From Pseudorhodobacter antarcticus (lineage in GTDB: Bacteria; Pseudomonadota; Alphaproteobacteria; Rhodobacterales; Rhodobacteraceae), in NCBI GenBank assembly GCA_945860375.1, contig CAMAQR010000003.1, forward strand, positions 62,001 to 126,000: a stretch of DNA of 64,000 bases, written 5' to 3'. Within the stretch, counting starts at the first letter, position 1. Every line of letters begins with the position of its first letter. Made by a program: the position numbers and the translations under genes. Below are positions 27,088 to 36,170 of this stretch, in pieces. The notes below the pieces were generated by a model, which worked only from the letters and a program-made list of their open reading frames with translations, was not told the DNA's origin and searched no databases.

Positions 27088-28014
27088 ATGCCCATGACCG
27101 CGCCGCTGTTTCAGATTGACGACCCCGCCTTTTCGCAATTGATCGCAGATTCTGCCGCTTTGGACCTGCTTTTCACCGGCTGCCGCTGGGCCGAGGGACC
27201 GGTCTGGTTTGACGATCTGCAGTGTCTGCTGTTCAGTGATATTCCCAATCAACGCATCCTGCGCTGGGCCGCCGATGCCACCGGTGGGGGCGCGATCTCG
27301 ACGTTTCGGCAGCCATCGCACTTCTCAAACGGGCAGACACGCGACCGTCGGGGCTGCCTTGTCACCTGCGAACACGGGTTGCGGCGGGTGATCCGCACCG
27401 AGGCCGATGGCAGCATCACCGTTATGGCCGACAGCTATCATGGCAAGCGGTTGAATTCGCCCAATGATGTGGTGGTGCAGTCTGACGGCAGCGTCTGGTT
27501 CACCGATCCGACCTATGGCATCCTGTCCGATTATGAAGGCCACAAGGCCCCCCCCGAACAGCCGGTGCGCGGCGTCTACCGCATCGATGCAGTCAGTGGT
27601 GCAATCACCTGCGTGGTCGATGATTTTTGCCAGCCGAACGGCCTTGCCTTTTCCCCGGACGAGCGCACGCTTTACATCGCGGATTCTGGCGCCAGCCATG
27701 ATGGCACCAAGCCCCGCCATATTCGCGCCTTTGATGTCACCGGCGGCAAGTTGACGAACGACCGGGTGTTTGCGCAGATTGACGCCGGTATCCCCGACGG
27801 CATTCGCACCGATGTTGCGGGCAATCTGTGGTCCAGCGCCGCCGATGGCGTGCATTGCTTTGCGCCAGATGGTCGCCGCCTGGGCAAGGTACTGGTGCCA
27901 GAGCCCGTGGCCAACCTGACCTTCGGTGGCCCGCGTCGCAACCGGCTGTTCATCACCGCCACAACGTCTTTATACGCGATTTACCTGACCACCACCGGCG
28001 CACAGCGGCCTTAG
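27088..28014 (+). CDS. SMP-30/gluconolactonase/LRE family lactonase
   Basis: A 308-residue six-bladed beta-propeller of the SMP-30/gluconolactonase family. The divalent-metal ligands are visible: Glu in WAEGPVW, Asn in LNSPNDVVV, Asn in QPNGLAFS and Asp in LYIADSG. Family members hydrolyse sugar-acid lactones to aldonates. No signal peptide, so it acts in the cytoplasm. As last gene of the importer operon it probably opens the lactone of the imported sugar, or the lactone formed after its oxidation. The 3' end overlaps the EamA gene on the opposite strand by 4 bases. Confidence 0.9.
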   Translation: MPMTAPLFQIDDPAFSQLIADSAALDLLFTGCRWAEGPVWFDDLQCLLFSDIPNQRILRWAADATGGGAISTFRQPSHFSNGQTRDRRGCLVTCEHGLRRVIRTEADGSITVMADSYHGKRLNSPNDVVVQSDGSVWFTDPTYGILSDYEGHKAPPEQPVRGVYRIDAVSGAITCVVDDFCQPNGLAFSPDERTLYIADSGASHDGTKPRHIRAFDVTGGKLTNDRVFAQIDAGIPDGIRTDVAGNLWSSAADGVHCFAPDGRRLGKVLVPEPVANLTFGGPRRNRLFITATTSLYAIYLTTTGAQRP

Positions 28015-28874
28015 GCCCGGTTGATCCGCGCGATGAACAGGCCCGAGGCCACGATAAGCACCGCGCCCAACAGCATCGCAGGACGCGGCGAGTCGTTGAA
28101 GAACAACGCACCAAACAGGATGGCCCAGACCAGCAGCGAGTATTGAAAGGGCATCACCACTGCCGCCTGCGCGTGTTTGAACGAGCGGTTCACCAGAATA
28201 TGTGCCAGCATTGCGACCACGCCCAAAAGGCAGAGCGCGGCCAGATCGCGCAGTGACGTCGGTCGCCAAGCCTCTGGATCGACGGCCAGCATCGCGGCTG
28301 ACGCCATCAACGCGGCCACAATCTGCCAGCCCACCATCACTGTATCCGGTGTGCCGCGCAGCTTGCGCCCCAGCAGCATCGCGCCCGCGAAGGCGGCACT
28401 GCCGAACAACGCAATTCCCGCCGCAGGAGTAAAGCTTTCACGCGAAGGCTCCAGCGCCAGCGCCAGCACCACACCCGCAAAGCCAAAGGCAATCGCGGCC
28501 CAGACTGGCGCAGGCACCCGCTCGGCCAACACCAGCGGGGCCAAGGCCGCCACGTAAATGGGCGCGGCCAGCCAATAGGTCACAACATCGGCCAAGGGCA
28601 GGTAAGCGACGGCTGCGTAAAACCCAATGCCCTCAACCGCCAGCAACCCGGCGCGCAAGGCTTGCAGGGCAGGACGGTCCACATGCCAGACGCGCGCCAC
28701 CCCTCCCCGCAACAGAAACGGCGTCAGCACCACCAGCGCCGACAGGCTGCGCACCGCCATCAGTTGCGCCACCGAGTAGCTGCCCATCAGCCACTTGCCC
28801 ATGACATCATTCAGCGAAAACATCAGCATACCGGCCAGCATCAAGCCGATGCCGATCCGCGCATTCCCTTGCAT
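28011..28874 (-). CDS. EamA/DMT-superfamily transporter
   Basis: A 287-residue protein with ten hydrophobic helices arranged as two repeats of five, the EamA/DMT topology. The first repeat includes MFSLNDVMGKWLMGSYSVAQ. The members export metabolites such as amino acids or nucleosides; S-adenosylmethionine uptake types also exist. The substrate is not predictable. It begins 4 bases after the dehydratase gene stop on the same strand, so these two are probably co-transcribed, perhaps giving an overflow exporter for a pathway intermediate. Confidence 0.85.
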   Translation of the reverse strand: MQGNARIGIGLMLAGMLMFSLNDVMGKWLMGSYSVAQLMAVRSLSALVVLTPFLLRGGVARVWHVDRPALQALRAGLLAVEGIGFYAAVAYLPLADVVTYWLAAPIYVAALAPLVLAERVPAPVWAAIAFGFAGVVLALALEPSRESFTPAAGIALFGSAAFAGAMLLGRKLRGTPDTVMVGWQIVAALMASAAMLAVDPEAWRPTSLRDLAALCLLGVVAMLAHILVNRSFKHAQAAVVMPFQYSLLVWAILFGALFFNDSPRPAMLLGAVLIVASGLFIARINRA

Positions 28875-28878
28875 CCGG

Positions 28879-30396
28879 TCACATCACCGCGCCAATTTGC
28901 CAAGGCACGAATTCCGCGCCGCCAAAGCCCAACTCTTCGGATTTTGTCAGCTTGCCAGAGGCCACCGCCACCAATTCCTCAAAGATCTCGCGGCCCTTGT
29001 CGGCAATCGATACCCCGGCGGTGATGATGTCGCCGCAGTTGATGTCCATATCTTCGGCCATATGGGTGTACATTTCGGTATTGGTCGCCAGTTTCAGCCC
29101 CGGCGCGGGTTTGAACCCCGACACCGATCCGCGCCCGGTGGTAAAGGCGATCAGGTTCGCGCCGCTGGCAATCTGCCCGGTGACAGAGGCCGGATCATAG
29201 CCGGGGCTGTCCATATAGGTGAAGCCGGGCGTGGTGATCGGCTGGGCATATTCATAGAACCCCACCATCGGCGCGGTGCCGCCCTTGGCCACAGCGCCCA
29301 GCGATTTTTCCAGAATGGTCGTCAGCCCGCCGCGTTTGTTGCCCGGGCTGGGGTTGTTGTCCATCTCGCCGCCATTTCGGGCGGTGTAACCTTCCCACCA
29401 TTTGATCCGGGCGATCATCGCCTCGGCAATGGCAGGGGTGGCCGCGCGGCGGGTCAAAAGATGTTCTGCCCCGTAAATCTCGGGCGTTTCCGACAGGATC
29501 GTGGTGCCGCCATGCTGCACCAACAGGTCCGAGGCTGCCCCAAGTGCCGGGTTGGCCGTGATCCCGGAATAGCCGTCCGAGCCGCCACACTGCAGGCCGA
29601 CAACGATGTGCTTCAACGGCGCGGGCTGCCGCGTGACTTTATTGGCAATCGTGGCCATTTCGCGCAATTCGCGCAGCGCAGCCTCAATGGTGCGGCGGGT
29701 GCCGCCTTCCTGCTGGATCGTCATGTAGCGGAAGTTGTTGTCCGTCCGCAGCCGCCCCGCGCCGACCAAGGCAGGCACCTGCATTGCCTCGCAGCCCAGA
29801 CCGATCAGCAAAATCCCCCCAAAATTCGCGTGCTGCGCATAGCCTTGCAAGGTGCGGAACAACAGCTGATAGCCTTCGCCCTTCAAGTCCATCGCGCAGC
29901 CGGTGCCATGCACGATCGGTACGATGCCGTCGATGTTTTCAAGGCTTTGGAACCATGGGTCACGCGTCGCCGCCTCGGCCACCAGCTTGGCCACCGTCGC
30001 CGAACAGTTCACCGTGGTCAGCACGCCCAGATAGTTGCGCGTGCCCACCTTGCCATCGGCGCGGTGGTAGCCGTCGAAGGTGCGGGTCAGGTCCAGCACT
30101 GGCAATGGCGCATTGGCCTGCGCCATCGCGTAGTCCTGCGTGTGCGCGCCCATGCCCAGATTGTGGGTATGCACATGCGCGCCCGCCGCAATCGGTTCCA
30201 GCGCCTGCCCAATGATCTGCCCATAGCGCAGAAGCTTTTCCCCCAATGCAAAATCTGCCAGCGCAAATTTGTGACCGCGTTTGACGGCGGTGGTCAGCGT
30301 CAGCCCGTGGTCGGGCAGGGTGGTCCCGGCCTCAAGATCTTGCAGGGCGATGGCGACAGAGTCTTGCGGGTGCAGGCGGATGCTGGAAGCGGTCAC
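28879..30396 (-). CDS. UxaA-family dehydratase (altronate dehydratase-like)
   Basis: A 505-residue protein with an N-terminal SAF domain (about residues 1-85, the substrate- or metal-binding beta clip) and a long C-terminal UxaA/GarD domain. Visible family motifs include GYHRADGKVGTRNYLGVLTT, HGTGCAM, GLQCGGSDGYSGITANPALG and GNKRGGLTTILEKSLG. Altronate dehydratase removes water from D-altronate to give 2-keto-3-deoxy-D-gluconate, using Fe2+; galactarate and related dehydratases share the fold. The single-gene full-length form is intact. Context suggests dehydration of an aldonate produced by the lactonase, so the true substrate may be another hexonate or pentonate. Confidence 0.87.
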   Translation of the reverse strand: MTASSIRLHPQDSVAIALQDLEAGTTLPDHGLTLTTAVKRGHKFALADFALGEKLLRYGQIIGQALEPIAAGAHVHTHNLGMGAHTQDYAMAQANAPLPVLDLTRTFDGYHRADGKVGTRNYLGVLTTVNCSATVAKLVAEAATRDPWFQSLENIDGIVPIVHGTGCAMDLKGEGYQLLFRTLQGYAQHANFGGILLIGLGCEAMQVPALVGAGRLRTDNNFRYMTIQQEGGTRRTIEAALRELREMATIANKVTRQPAPLKHIVVGLQCGGSDGYSGITANPALGAASDLLVQHGGTTILSETPEIYGAEHLLTRRAATPAIAEAMIARIKWWEGYTARNGGEMDNNPSPGNKRGGLTTILEKSLGAVAKGGTAPMVGFYEYAQPITTPGFTYMDSPGYDPASVTGQIASGANLIAFTTGRGSVSGFKPAPGLKLATNTEMYTHMAEDMDINCGDIITAGVSIADKGREIFEELVAVASGKLTKSEELGFGGAEFVPWQIGAVM

Positions 30397-30549
30397 GGCG
30401 ATCTCCTTGTGATGGGCGAAACTAACATGTCAGTTGCGTTTGCGCAAAGCGGTAAGGGGGGGAATCCCGCAGAAGATTTGCCAGTTCCCGCGCTTGACAA
30501 GGCGGTGCGCGGGCTGCCTTCTGACGGCTTGATATGGGGGAGTAGCGGC

Positions 30550-31386
30550 ATGCATCCGGCATTGGCGAGGGGGAACGTGGCGGTTGTCACCGGGGCTGCG
30601 TCGGGCATCGGTTTGGCTACGGCGCAGCATCTGGCGCGGTTGGGCCTGCGGGTCTGTCTGGTTGATCTGGGCGCGGAAAGATTGGATGCCGCGCGCGCGC
30701 AGGTGCTGGCCGCGGGCGCGCCTGATGTGATGGTCAGCGACACCGACGTCGGAGATGTGGCGGCGCTGCAGGCTTTGGCGGACCGGGTTTATGCCGCGTT
30801 TGGCGCGGTGCAGGTGCTGATCAACAACGCCGCCATTCAGCCCGGCAGCGGTATTTTTGACACCGAGGCGAACTGGGACCGGGTTTTGGGCGTCAACATG
30901 ATGGGCGTCATTCGCGGGTCGCAGATTTTTGCGCCCCGGATGATTGCGGGCGGTGCGGCGGGTCTGATCATCAACACCGGGTCGAAACAGGGCATCACAA
31001 CGCCGCCAGGCGATCCAGCTTACAACATCTCAAAGGCTGGGGTGAAGGTGTTCACCGAGGCGCTGCAGCACCATTTGCGCAACCTGCCGGATTGCAAGGT
31101 AGAGGCGCGGTTGCTGATACCGGGATATGTGCATACGCCGCTGACGGCGCGTGGCCGGACGCAGAAGCCAGCGGCGGCTTGGACGCCGGAACAGACGGCC
31201 GATTTCCTGTTTGCCTCGATTGAACGTGGCGATTTCTACATTCTGTGCCCCGACAATGACGTCGACCGGCGCACCGATGAAAAGCGCATCCGCTGGGCTG
31301 CGGGTGACATTGCCGACAATCGCCCGCCACTGTCGCGCTGGCATCCAGATTACGCGGAACCCTTCAAGAAATGGGTGCAAGAATGA
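30550..31386 (+). CDS. SDR-family NAD(P)-dependent oxidoreductase
   Basis: A 278-residue classical short-chain dehydrogenase. Cofactor motif TGAASGIG, structural NNAA (usual NNAG), catalytic Ser in NTGSKQG and Tyr/Lys in YNISKAG are all present. The ATG at 30550 has a strong GGGGGAG site. The open frame runs much further upstream but there overlaps the dehydratase on the other strand. The stop overlaps the next gene by ATGA. With an FAH-family partner it likely oxidises a 2-keto-3-deoxy sugar acid, or the sugar itself, as in the non-phosphorylative rhamnose/fucose routes; this is inference. Confidence 0.9.
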   Translation: MHPALARGNVAVVTGAASGIGLATAQHLARLGLRVCLVDLGAERLDAARAQVLAAGAPDVMVSDTDVGDVAALQALADRVYAAFGAVQVLINNAAIQPGSGIFDTEANWDRVLGVNMMGVIRGSQIFAPRMIAGGAAGLIINTGSKQGITTPPGDPAYNISKAGVKVFTEALQHHLRNLPDCKVEARLLIPGYVHTPLTARGRTQKPAAAWTPEQTADFLFASIERGDFYILCPDNDVDRRTDEKRIRWAAGDIADNRPPLSRWHPDYAEPFKKWVQE

Positions 31387-32525
31387 CCGAGTTTTCGCTT
31401 CCCCAAGGCCTTTGGGTGGGCCGTGTCTGGCGCTCGGGGATTGGCCCCTGCGTGGTGACGGTCCGCGCGGGCCATGTGTTCGACATCACCAGCAAGGCCG
31501 CGCCCACCATGCGCGACCTGCTGGAACTTCCTGATATCGCAGGTTTTGTGGACAGCGTTCCCGGCGAAGACCTTGGTCCGCTTGACGCGTTGAAATCGGC
31601 CTCGATTGAGGCTGCAGGCGACGCCACCCGCCTGTTGGCCCCCTGCGATCTGCAAGCGATCAAGGCGTGTGGCGTGACTTTCGCGCGGTCGATGGTGGAA
31701 CGGGTGATCGAAGAGCGCGCGGCGGGCAATCCCGCGCTTGCCGCCGAAATCCGCATGCGTGTGGCGGGCGTGATCGGCGACAGCCTGCGCGATCTGGTGC
31801 CCGGATCTGCCAAGGCCGCCGAGGTCAAAGCGCTGCTGCAAGCCGAAGGTCTGTGGAGTCAGTATCTGGAGGTTGGCATCGGCCCTGACGCCGAGGTGTT
31901 CACCAAGGCGCAGCCGATGGCGGCGGTGGGCTTTGGCGCGTCGGTCGGGCTGCACCCGATCAGCAAGTGGAACAACCCCGAACCTGAAGTGGTGCTGGTG
32001 GTGAACTCCAAAGGCCAGATCGTTGGGGCGACCTTGGGCAATGACGTCAACCTGCGCGACGTCGAAGGGCGCTCGGCCCTGCTGTTGGGCAAGGCCAAGG
32101 ACAACAACGCGGCGGCCAGCATTGGCCCCTTCATCCGGCTGTTTGATGGGGCTTTCACGCTGGACACCGTGCGCGGGTTGGAATTGTCGCTGACGGTGAC
32201 GGGCGAGGATGGCTTTGCGCTGCAAGGTCAGTCATCGATGCGTCAAATCAGTCGCGATCCTGCCGATCTGGTGGCGCAGACGCGCGGGCGGCATCACCAA
32301 TACCCGGACGGCTTTGTGCTGTATTGCGGCACCATGTTCTCGCCGGTGCAGGATCGTGACGGGCCGGGGCAGGGCTTCACCCATCACCTTGGCGATGTGG
32401 TGACGATTTCGGCCCCGGAACTGGGAAGCCTGCGCAACACCGTGCGTCTGTCCACCGAAGCGCCGGAATGGCAGTTTGGCAGCGGTGCCCTGATGCGCAA
32501 TCTGGCAGCGCGCGGGTTGCTGTAG
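31383..32525 (+). CDS. Fumarylacetoacetate hydrolase (FAH) family protein
   Basis: A 380-residue FAH-fold protein, translationally coupled to the SDR. The N-terminal ~100 residues precede the FAH core with the metal-binding pair E-x-E (NNPEPEVVLVV) and the downstream GNDVNLRDVEG and LYCGTMFSPV blocks. The size fits the AraD1-like group, in which L-2-keto-3-deoxyarabonate dehydratases are known, more than the ~285-residue 2,4-diketo-3-deoxyrhamnonate hydrolases. Either role would suit the neighbouring SDR: dehydration toward alpha-ketoglutarate semialdehyde, or hydrolysis to pyruvate plus a hydroxy acid. The substrate is unresolved. It is cytoplasmic. Confidence 0.87.
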   Translation: MTEFSLPQGLWVGRVWRSGIGPCVVTVRAGHVFDITSKAAPTMRDLLELPDIAGFVDSVPGEDLGPLDALKSASIEAAGDATRLLAPCDLQAIKACGVTFARSMVERVIEERAAGNPALAAEIRMRVAGVIGDSLRDLVPGSAKAAEVKALLQAEGLWSQYLEVGIGPDAEVFTKAQPMAAVGFGASVGLHPISKWNNPEPEVVLVVNSKGQIVGATLGNDVNLRDVEGRSALLLGKAKDNNAAASIGPFIRLFDGAFTLDTVRGLELSLTVTGEDGFALQGQSSMRQISRDPADLVAQTRGRHHQYPDGFVLYCGTMFSPVQDRDGPGQGFTHHLGDVVTISAPELGSLRNTVRLSTEAPEWQFGSGALMRNLAARGLL

Positions 32526-32547
32526 CGCCCCTGTTGCCGGGGGCGCT
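32524..32547. terminator. Bidirectional hairpin between convergent genes
   Basis: An 8-bp stem AGCGCCCC / GGGGCGCT with loop TGTTGCCG starts at the FAH stop codon and lies 9 bases before the stop of the convergent dehydrogenase. No clear U tract is present, but the position between convergent genes suits a shared terminator. Confidence 0.6.
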
Positions 32548-32555
32548 GTGCTGGG

Positions 32556-33440
32556 TCAAAGTCCGTTGGCTTTGGCGATAAAGTCCGACAGGTGTGGCAC
32601 ATAATCTTCGGGGCCATCGCCCCCCGTGGCCACCGCCTGCGCGAAGGAATTCTTTACCGCGCTGGCCATGGGCGTGGCGACGGTTGCGGCATTCGCCATC
32701 GACTCTACATAGCGCATGTCTTTGTAGGCGTTGCCCAAAGTGAACCTGTGCGCCTCGCGGTTGCCTTCCAAGGCATAGCCCATGAAGGTTTGATAAAAGC
32801 CGCAATCCATCCGGCCACCGCGAATGACCTTGTCAAATTCTGCCACCGGAATGCCCACCTTGCGCGACAGTGCCAGCGCCTCGGAATAGAGCGCCGCATA
32901 GCCCAACGAGATGAAGTTGTTTAGCAATTTCATTTTGTGGCCGTCGCCCACCGCGCCAATGTGCACGATCTTGGCGGCCCATGTGGCCAAGATCGGCTGT
33001 ACCCGCGCAAAGGTCGCGTCATCCGCGCCGACCATACAATCGAGCGTGCCGGCCCAAGCCTCTTTCGGCGTGCGCGACAGGGGGGCATCGACAAAGCCCA
33101 CGCCAACCTCGGCCAGTTCCGCCGCCAGACGCAGGCTGACGGTCGGGTCGGAGGTTGAACAATCCATAATCACCGCGCCCGGAGCCAGACCGGGCTTCAT
33201 CGCAGCCACCGCCGCCGCCACTTCGGGCGATCCGGTCAGGCACAGCAGGATCACCGAGCAGTTGCGCGCCAGATCCTCCAGTGACGCGGCTTCCACGGCC
33301 CCACGCGCCACCAGATCATCGATTGCCGCGCGTTTGCGATGCGCCACCACCATCAGGGGATAGCCCTTTTCGACGATGTTCTTGGCCATGCCTTGCCCCA
33401 TCAGGCCAAGACCAACAAAACCAACCTTTTCTTGCGTCAT
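32556..33440 (-). CDS. NAD(P)-dependent oxidoreductase, 3-hydroxyisobutyrate dehydrogenase / tartronate semialdehyde reductase family
   Basis: A 294-residue beta-hydroxyacid dehydrogenase. Rossmann motif GFVGLGLMGQGMA, substrate-binding DAPLSRTPKEA (family: D-A-P-V-S-G-G), catalytic Lys in GDGHKMKLLNNF, and an all-helical C-terminal half are visible. The second ATG (33440) is taken because GGAG lies 7 bases before it; the first ATG is 6 bases upstream. Family members oxidise 3-hydroxyisobutyrate or reduce tartronate semialdehyde. Note the atypical substrate loop, which suggests a substrate different from HIBA or glycerate. It probably belongs to the sugar-acid pathway here. Confidence 0.87.
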   Translation of the reverse strand: MTQEKVGFVGLGLMGQGMAKNIVEKGYPLMVVAHRKRAAIDDLVARGAVEAASLEDLARNCSVILLCLTGSPEVAAAVAAMKPGLAPGAVIMDCSTSDPTVSLRLAAELAEVGVGFVDAPLSRTPKEAWAGTLDCMVGADDATFARVQPILATWAAKIVHIGAVGDGHKMKLLNNFISLGYAALYSEALALSRKVGIPVAEFDKVIRGGRMDCGFYQTFMGYALEGNREAHRFTLGNAYKDMRYVESMANAATVATPMASAVKNSFAQAVATGGDGPEDYVPHLSDFIAKANGL

Positions 33441-33446
33441 AGTCAT

Positions 33447-33861
33447 TCTCCGGGTGTGTCAGCACAGGTCAAAGTGGCAATGCAGATCAGCGATCTGCCT
33501 CGATCAAGTAAACGCGCCGCCGATCTTGCAGCGTTGGAAACAAGCGGGTCGTTCGTCCAGTTCTTCGGCTGCATATCGTGCGTTGGCAAGTCTGGTTTTG
33601 GTCGGCGTCGCCGCAAAGCGTGCCGTCAGCCATCGCATTCTAGCATTCGCCTTGAGTCGAACCGCTTAGAACCGCCTCTGTGGCGGGCTTCCTGACGCAT
33701 CCGCAGACTCCGTTTCCAGCAAGATTCAGACATTTAGAATGACGGCAGGCCTGAAATCGCCATTTTCAATGCAATACCAGCGCTGATTTCCGCGGTGCAG
33801 CCTCCAATATGCAACGCATATTTGCGGAAAAGCATCCGTTCTCCCCCTTCGGCAGCCGTAG
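33447..33861. other. Intergenic stretch, no supported gene
   Basis: About 415 bases upstream of the hydroxyacid dehydrogenase and downstream of the Ldh2-type gene. Short open frames on both strands lack ribosome sites and family resemblance. It should include the dehydrogenase promoter just right of 33446. Confidence 0.5.
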
Positions 33862-34872
33862 TCACCAGCCTGATTTTTGACTCGCTGTCGCAAGGGCGCG
33901 CAGTTGGTCAAGCAGCAGGTTGTCGACAGGCACACCTTCGATGCTGTTGCGCGCTCGGTTGGCGTGGCGGCGGTCGCCGGGGATGCGCACGCCCGGTTCT
34001 GTGGCCATGTCTGTCAGCAGGCCTTCGATCCGGTCGGTGAAGCCGGCGTTACCGGGTTGAATGGCGATCAGCGTCTGACCAAGGCGCGGCGGGCCGCCCA
34101 GATCATCGCCCAAAGAGGACGCCTGATGCGAAAAATGCGCCCCGGTCAGACCTGCGGCCAAAACCTCGACCATCAGGGCAAGTGCGCTGCCTTTGTGGCC
34201 CCCGGCCGGGGCGATGCTACCGGCCAAGGCCGCAATCGGATCAGTGGTTGGGCGACCTTCACCGTCGAGTGCCCAATGCGGTGGAATAGGCTCTCCTTTT
34301 GCCGCAGCGGTGGCCAGATTGACATAAGCCGTGGCGGAGGACGACGAATCAAGGATCAAGGGCGCGCCAATGCGCGGTGCCGCCATCGACCACGGGTTGG
34401 TGCCAAAGAACGGCAACCGCCCGCCCCAAGGGGCCATGGTCGAAGAGGCATTGGCGAACATCAGCGCCACCAGCCCCTGCTGCGCCAGCCTGCCCGTGAA
34501 ATAGCCCAAGACCCCGCAGGCATAGGCATTGCGGATGCCCATCATGGCAATGCCTTGCGACCGCGCTGTTGCGATCAACGCCGCCTCGCCCGCCTCATAT
34601 GCCGGGTGAGCGAACCCGTCACAGGCATCTACCTCCACCGCGCCGGGCTTGGGTTGACGGACAACGGGCCGTGCATGGCCTGCGATCTTGCCTGCTTTCA
34701 GATGGCCGCAATACCACGGCAGATACCCCAGACCAATGCTGCGCGTGCCCTCGGCTTCGGCGTCACGGATCGAACGCGCCACCGCGGCCGCCTGCAGGGG
34801 CGAAGCACCGCACGCCATCAGACAGTCGTTGGCGATTGTTTCAACGGTGTTCAGGGATAGGAAATGCGTCAT
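33862..34872 (-). CDS. Ldh2/MDH-family oxidoreductase (malate/L-lactate/ureidoglycolate dehydrogenase type)
   Basis: A 336-residue member of the type-2 malate/L-lactate dehydrogenase family, which use NAD(P) with a non-Rossmann fold. Typical blocks are visible: the N-terminal helical segment with AAVARSIRDAEAEGTRSIGL, GNAY/NAYACG region, FFGTNPWSMAAP, DSSSSATAYVNL and PAGGHKGSALALMVEVLA. Family members act on 2-hydroxyacids, ureidoglycolate, 2,3-diketogulonate or delta-piperideine-2-carboxylate. It lies 15 bases from the 3' end of the enolase-superfamily gene, so both were one operon with the LysR gene as divergent regulator. Confidence 0.88.
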   Translation of the reverse strand: MTHFLSLNTVETIANDCLMACGASPLQAAAVARSIRDAEAEGTRSIGLGYLPWYCGHLKAGKIAGHARPVVRQPKPGAVEVDACDGFAHPAYEAGEAALIATARSQGIAMMGIRNAYACGVLGYFTGRLAQQGLVALMFANASSTMAPWGGRLPFFGTNPWSMAAPRIGAPLILDSSSSATAYVNLATAAAKGEPIPPHWALDGEGRPTTDPIAALAGSIAPAGGHKGSALALMVEVLAAGLTGAHFSHQASSLGDDLGGPPRLGQTLIAIQPGNAGFTDRIEGLLTDMATEPGVRIPGDRRHANRARNSIEGVPVDNLLLDQLRALATASQKSGW

Positions 34873-34887
34873 CTTGGCCTCTTTCGG

Positions 34888-36068
34888 TCAGATCTTGCGG
34901 AAGGTGCTGCCATAGGCTGAACCCGCCGGGGCCGACGCCCCTGCCGGAAAACGACCCTCGGCCAAATATCGGTCATGGCAGCGGCGCAGGGCAACCGGAT
35001 CCAGCGTCACACCAAGGCCGGGGCCATCGGGTACTGCAACCATACCGCCCTTGGGGACAAAGGGGCCGCCTTCGATGACATCGTCGGCGTACCAGCGCAG
35101 CAAAGCCTGGCTGGCCCCGCGCACATGGTCCAAAGCTGCCGTCAGATGCAGATAGGCCGCACTGCCCACCCCTGTTTCGCCCGAGTGAAAGCGAAAGCCA
35201 ACCCCCATCGCGGCGCAAGCGGCCACGAAATCGAGCGCGCCGCGAATGCCGCCCAACTCGTTGATATTGGTCACGATGGCATCGGGGCAACCCAGTCGCA
35301 CGGCTTTGGGCAGATCAACGACATGGGTCGAGAACGGGCAGTCAAAATGCACCCGCAGCGCCGCCATTTCCTCATAGGTTTCGCAGGGCTCTTCGAACCA
35401 GGCGATGTTGAAAGGCATCAATTGGCGCAGGGCATGGCGGGCGGTGGGCAGGGTCCAGATACCGTTGGCATCCAGTTGCAGGGGGCGATCACCAATCGCT
35501 GCGCGCACTTCGGCCACCATGCGCAGCTCTTCGTCAAAGGCCACCGTGCCGACCTTGCCTTCAAAAATGCAGGCGTCGTGGTCTTCGATCATGCGCGCGC
35601 AAAAACGGGCGATGTCCGTGGGGCTGGCCTCGCCCGGTTCCTCCATGCCGGGCAGGCGATAGCTGAAGTATTCTGTCAGCGCGATTTCCTGCCGAACGGC
35701 CCCCCCAGCAGGCGATGCAATGGCAGCCCTTCGGTTTTGCCCCGCGCATCCCACATCGCCATTTCAATCCCGGCAAAGACGCGGCGATGTGCGGTCACGT
35801 TGTCCCATGGCGTGTAGGCCATACCGGGGACGCAAGCCCGTCGCGCTGGGCCGATGTCGCGCACATCGCAGCCGATCAGCCGTTCGGCCATTTGCATGAC
35901 ATCCGCCGCGCGGTCGCCATCGGCGCATTCGCCAAGACCGCAGACCCCGTCCATGGTCAGCAATTCGATCACTGTCTTGGTCAATGATCCGGTTGAGCCA
36001 TAGCTGAACCGATACGGCGCACGCAGCGGGATGTTCACGGGTGTGGCGCGGATGCTGTGGATTTTCAT
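34888..36068 (-). pseudogene. Mandelate racemase/muconate lactonizing enolase-superfamily enzyme, split by a frameshift
   Basis: The N-terminal part (from MKIHSIRATPVNIPL) gives the capping domain of a glucarate-dehydratase-like enzyme and stops after LHRLLGG. The barrel domain continues in another frame with AVRQEIALTEYFSYRLPG, the metal ligands in LQLDANGIW (Asp), FEEP (Glu) and NINELGG, and a catalytic His region GFRFHSGETG. The break is in a run of seven Gs (minus strand) near 35695-35707; eight Gs would restore LLGGAVRQE without any other change. All else appears intact, so the break is either a very recent mutation or a sequence error. If intact, it would be a sugar-acid dehydratase of about 393 residues acting with the Ldh2-type enzyme downstream. 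Confidence 0.85.
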
Positions 36069-36145
36069 GGGGCCTGCCTTCACGAATGGTGTCATCATTC
36101 TGGGTGAGGCAGCGGTCCAAAAAAATTGACAATCTCTCATTCTGG

Positions 36146-36164
36146 CTTTTACCTGGAGTAAAAG
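36146..36164. promoter_or_regulatory. Inverted repeat at the LysR gene start
   Basis: CTTTTAC-CTGGA-GTAAAAG, a perfect 7-bp-arm inverted repeat, ends 6 bases before the LysR ATG and overlaps its AAAGGAG ribosome site. It also sits about 80 bp upstream of the divergent enolase-superfamily gene. It could be an autoregulatory operator; a structured ribosome site is the alternative. Confidence 0.5.
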
Positions 36165-36170
36165 GAGCCA

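Noticed and set aside
33460..33700. Possible insertion-sequence fragment between the hydroxyacid dehydrogenase and Ldh2-type gene
   Set aside because: No transposase motif or terminal repeat could be found in any frame.
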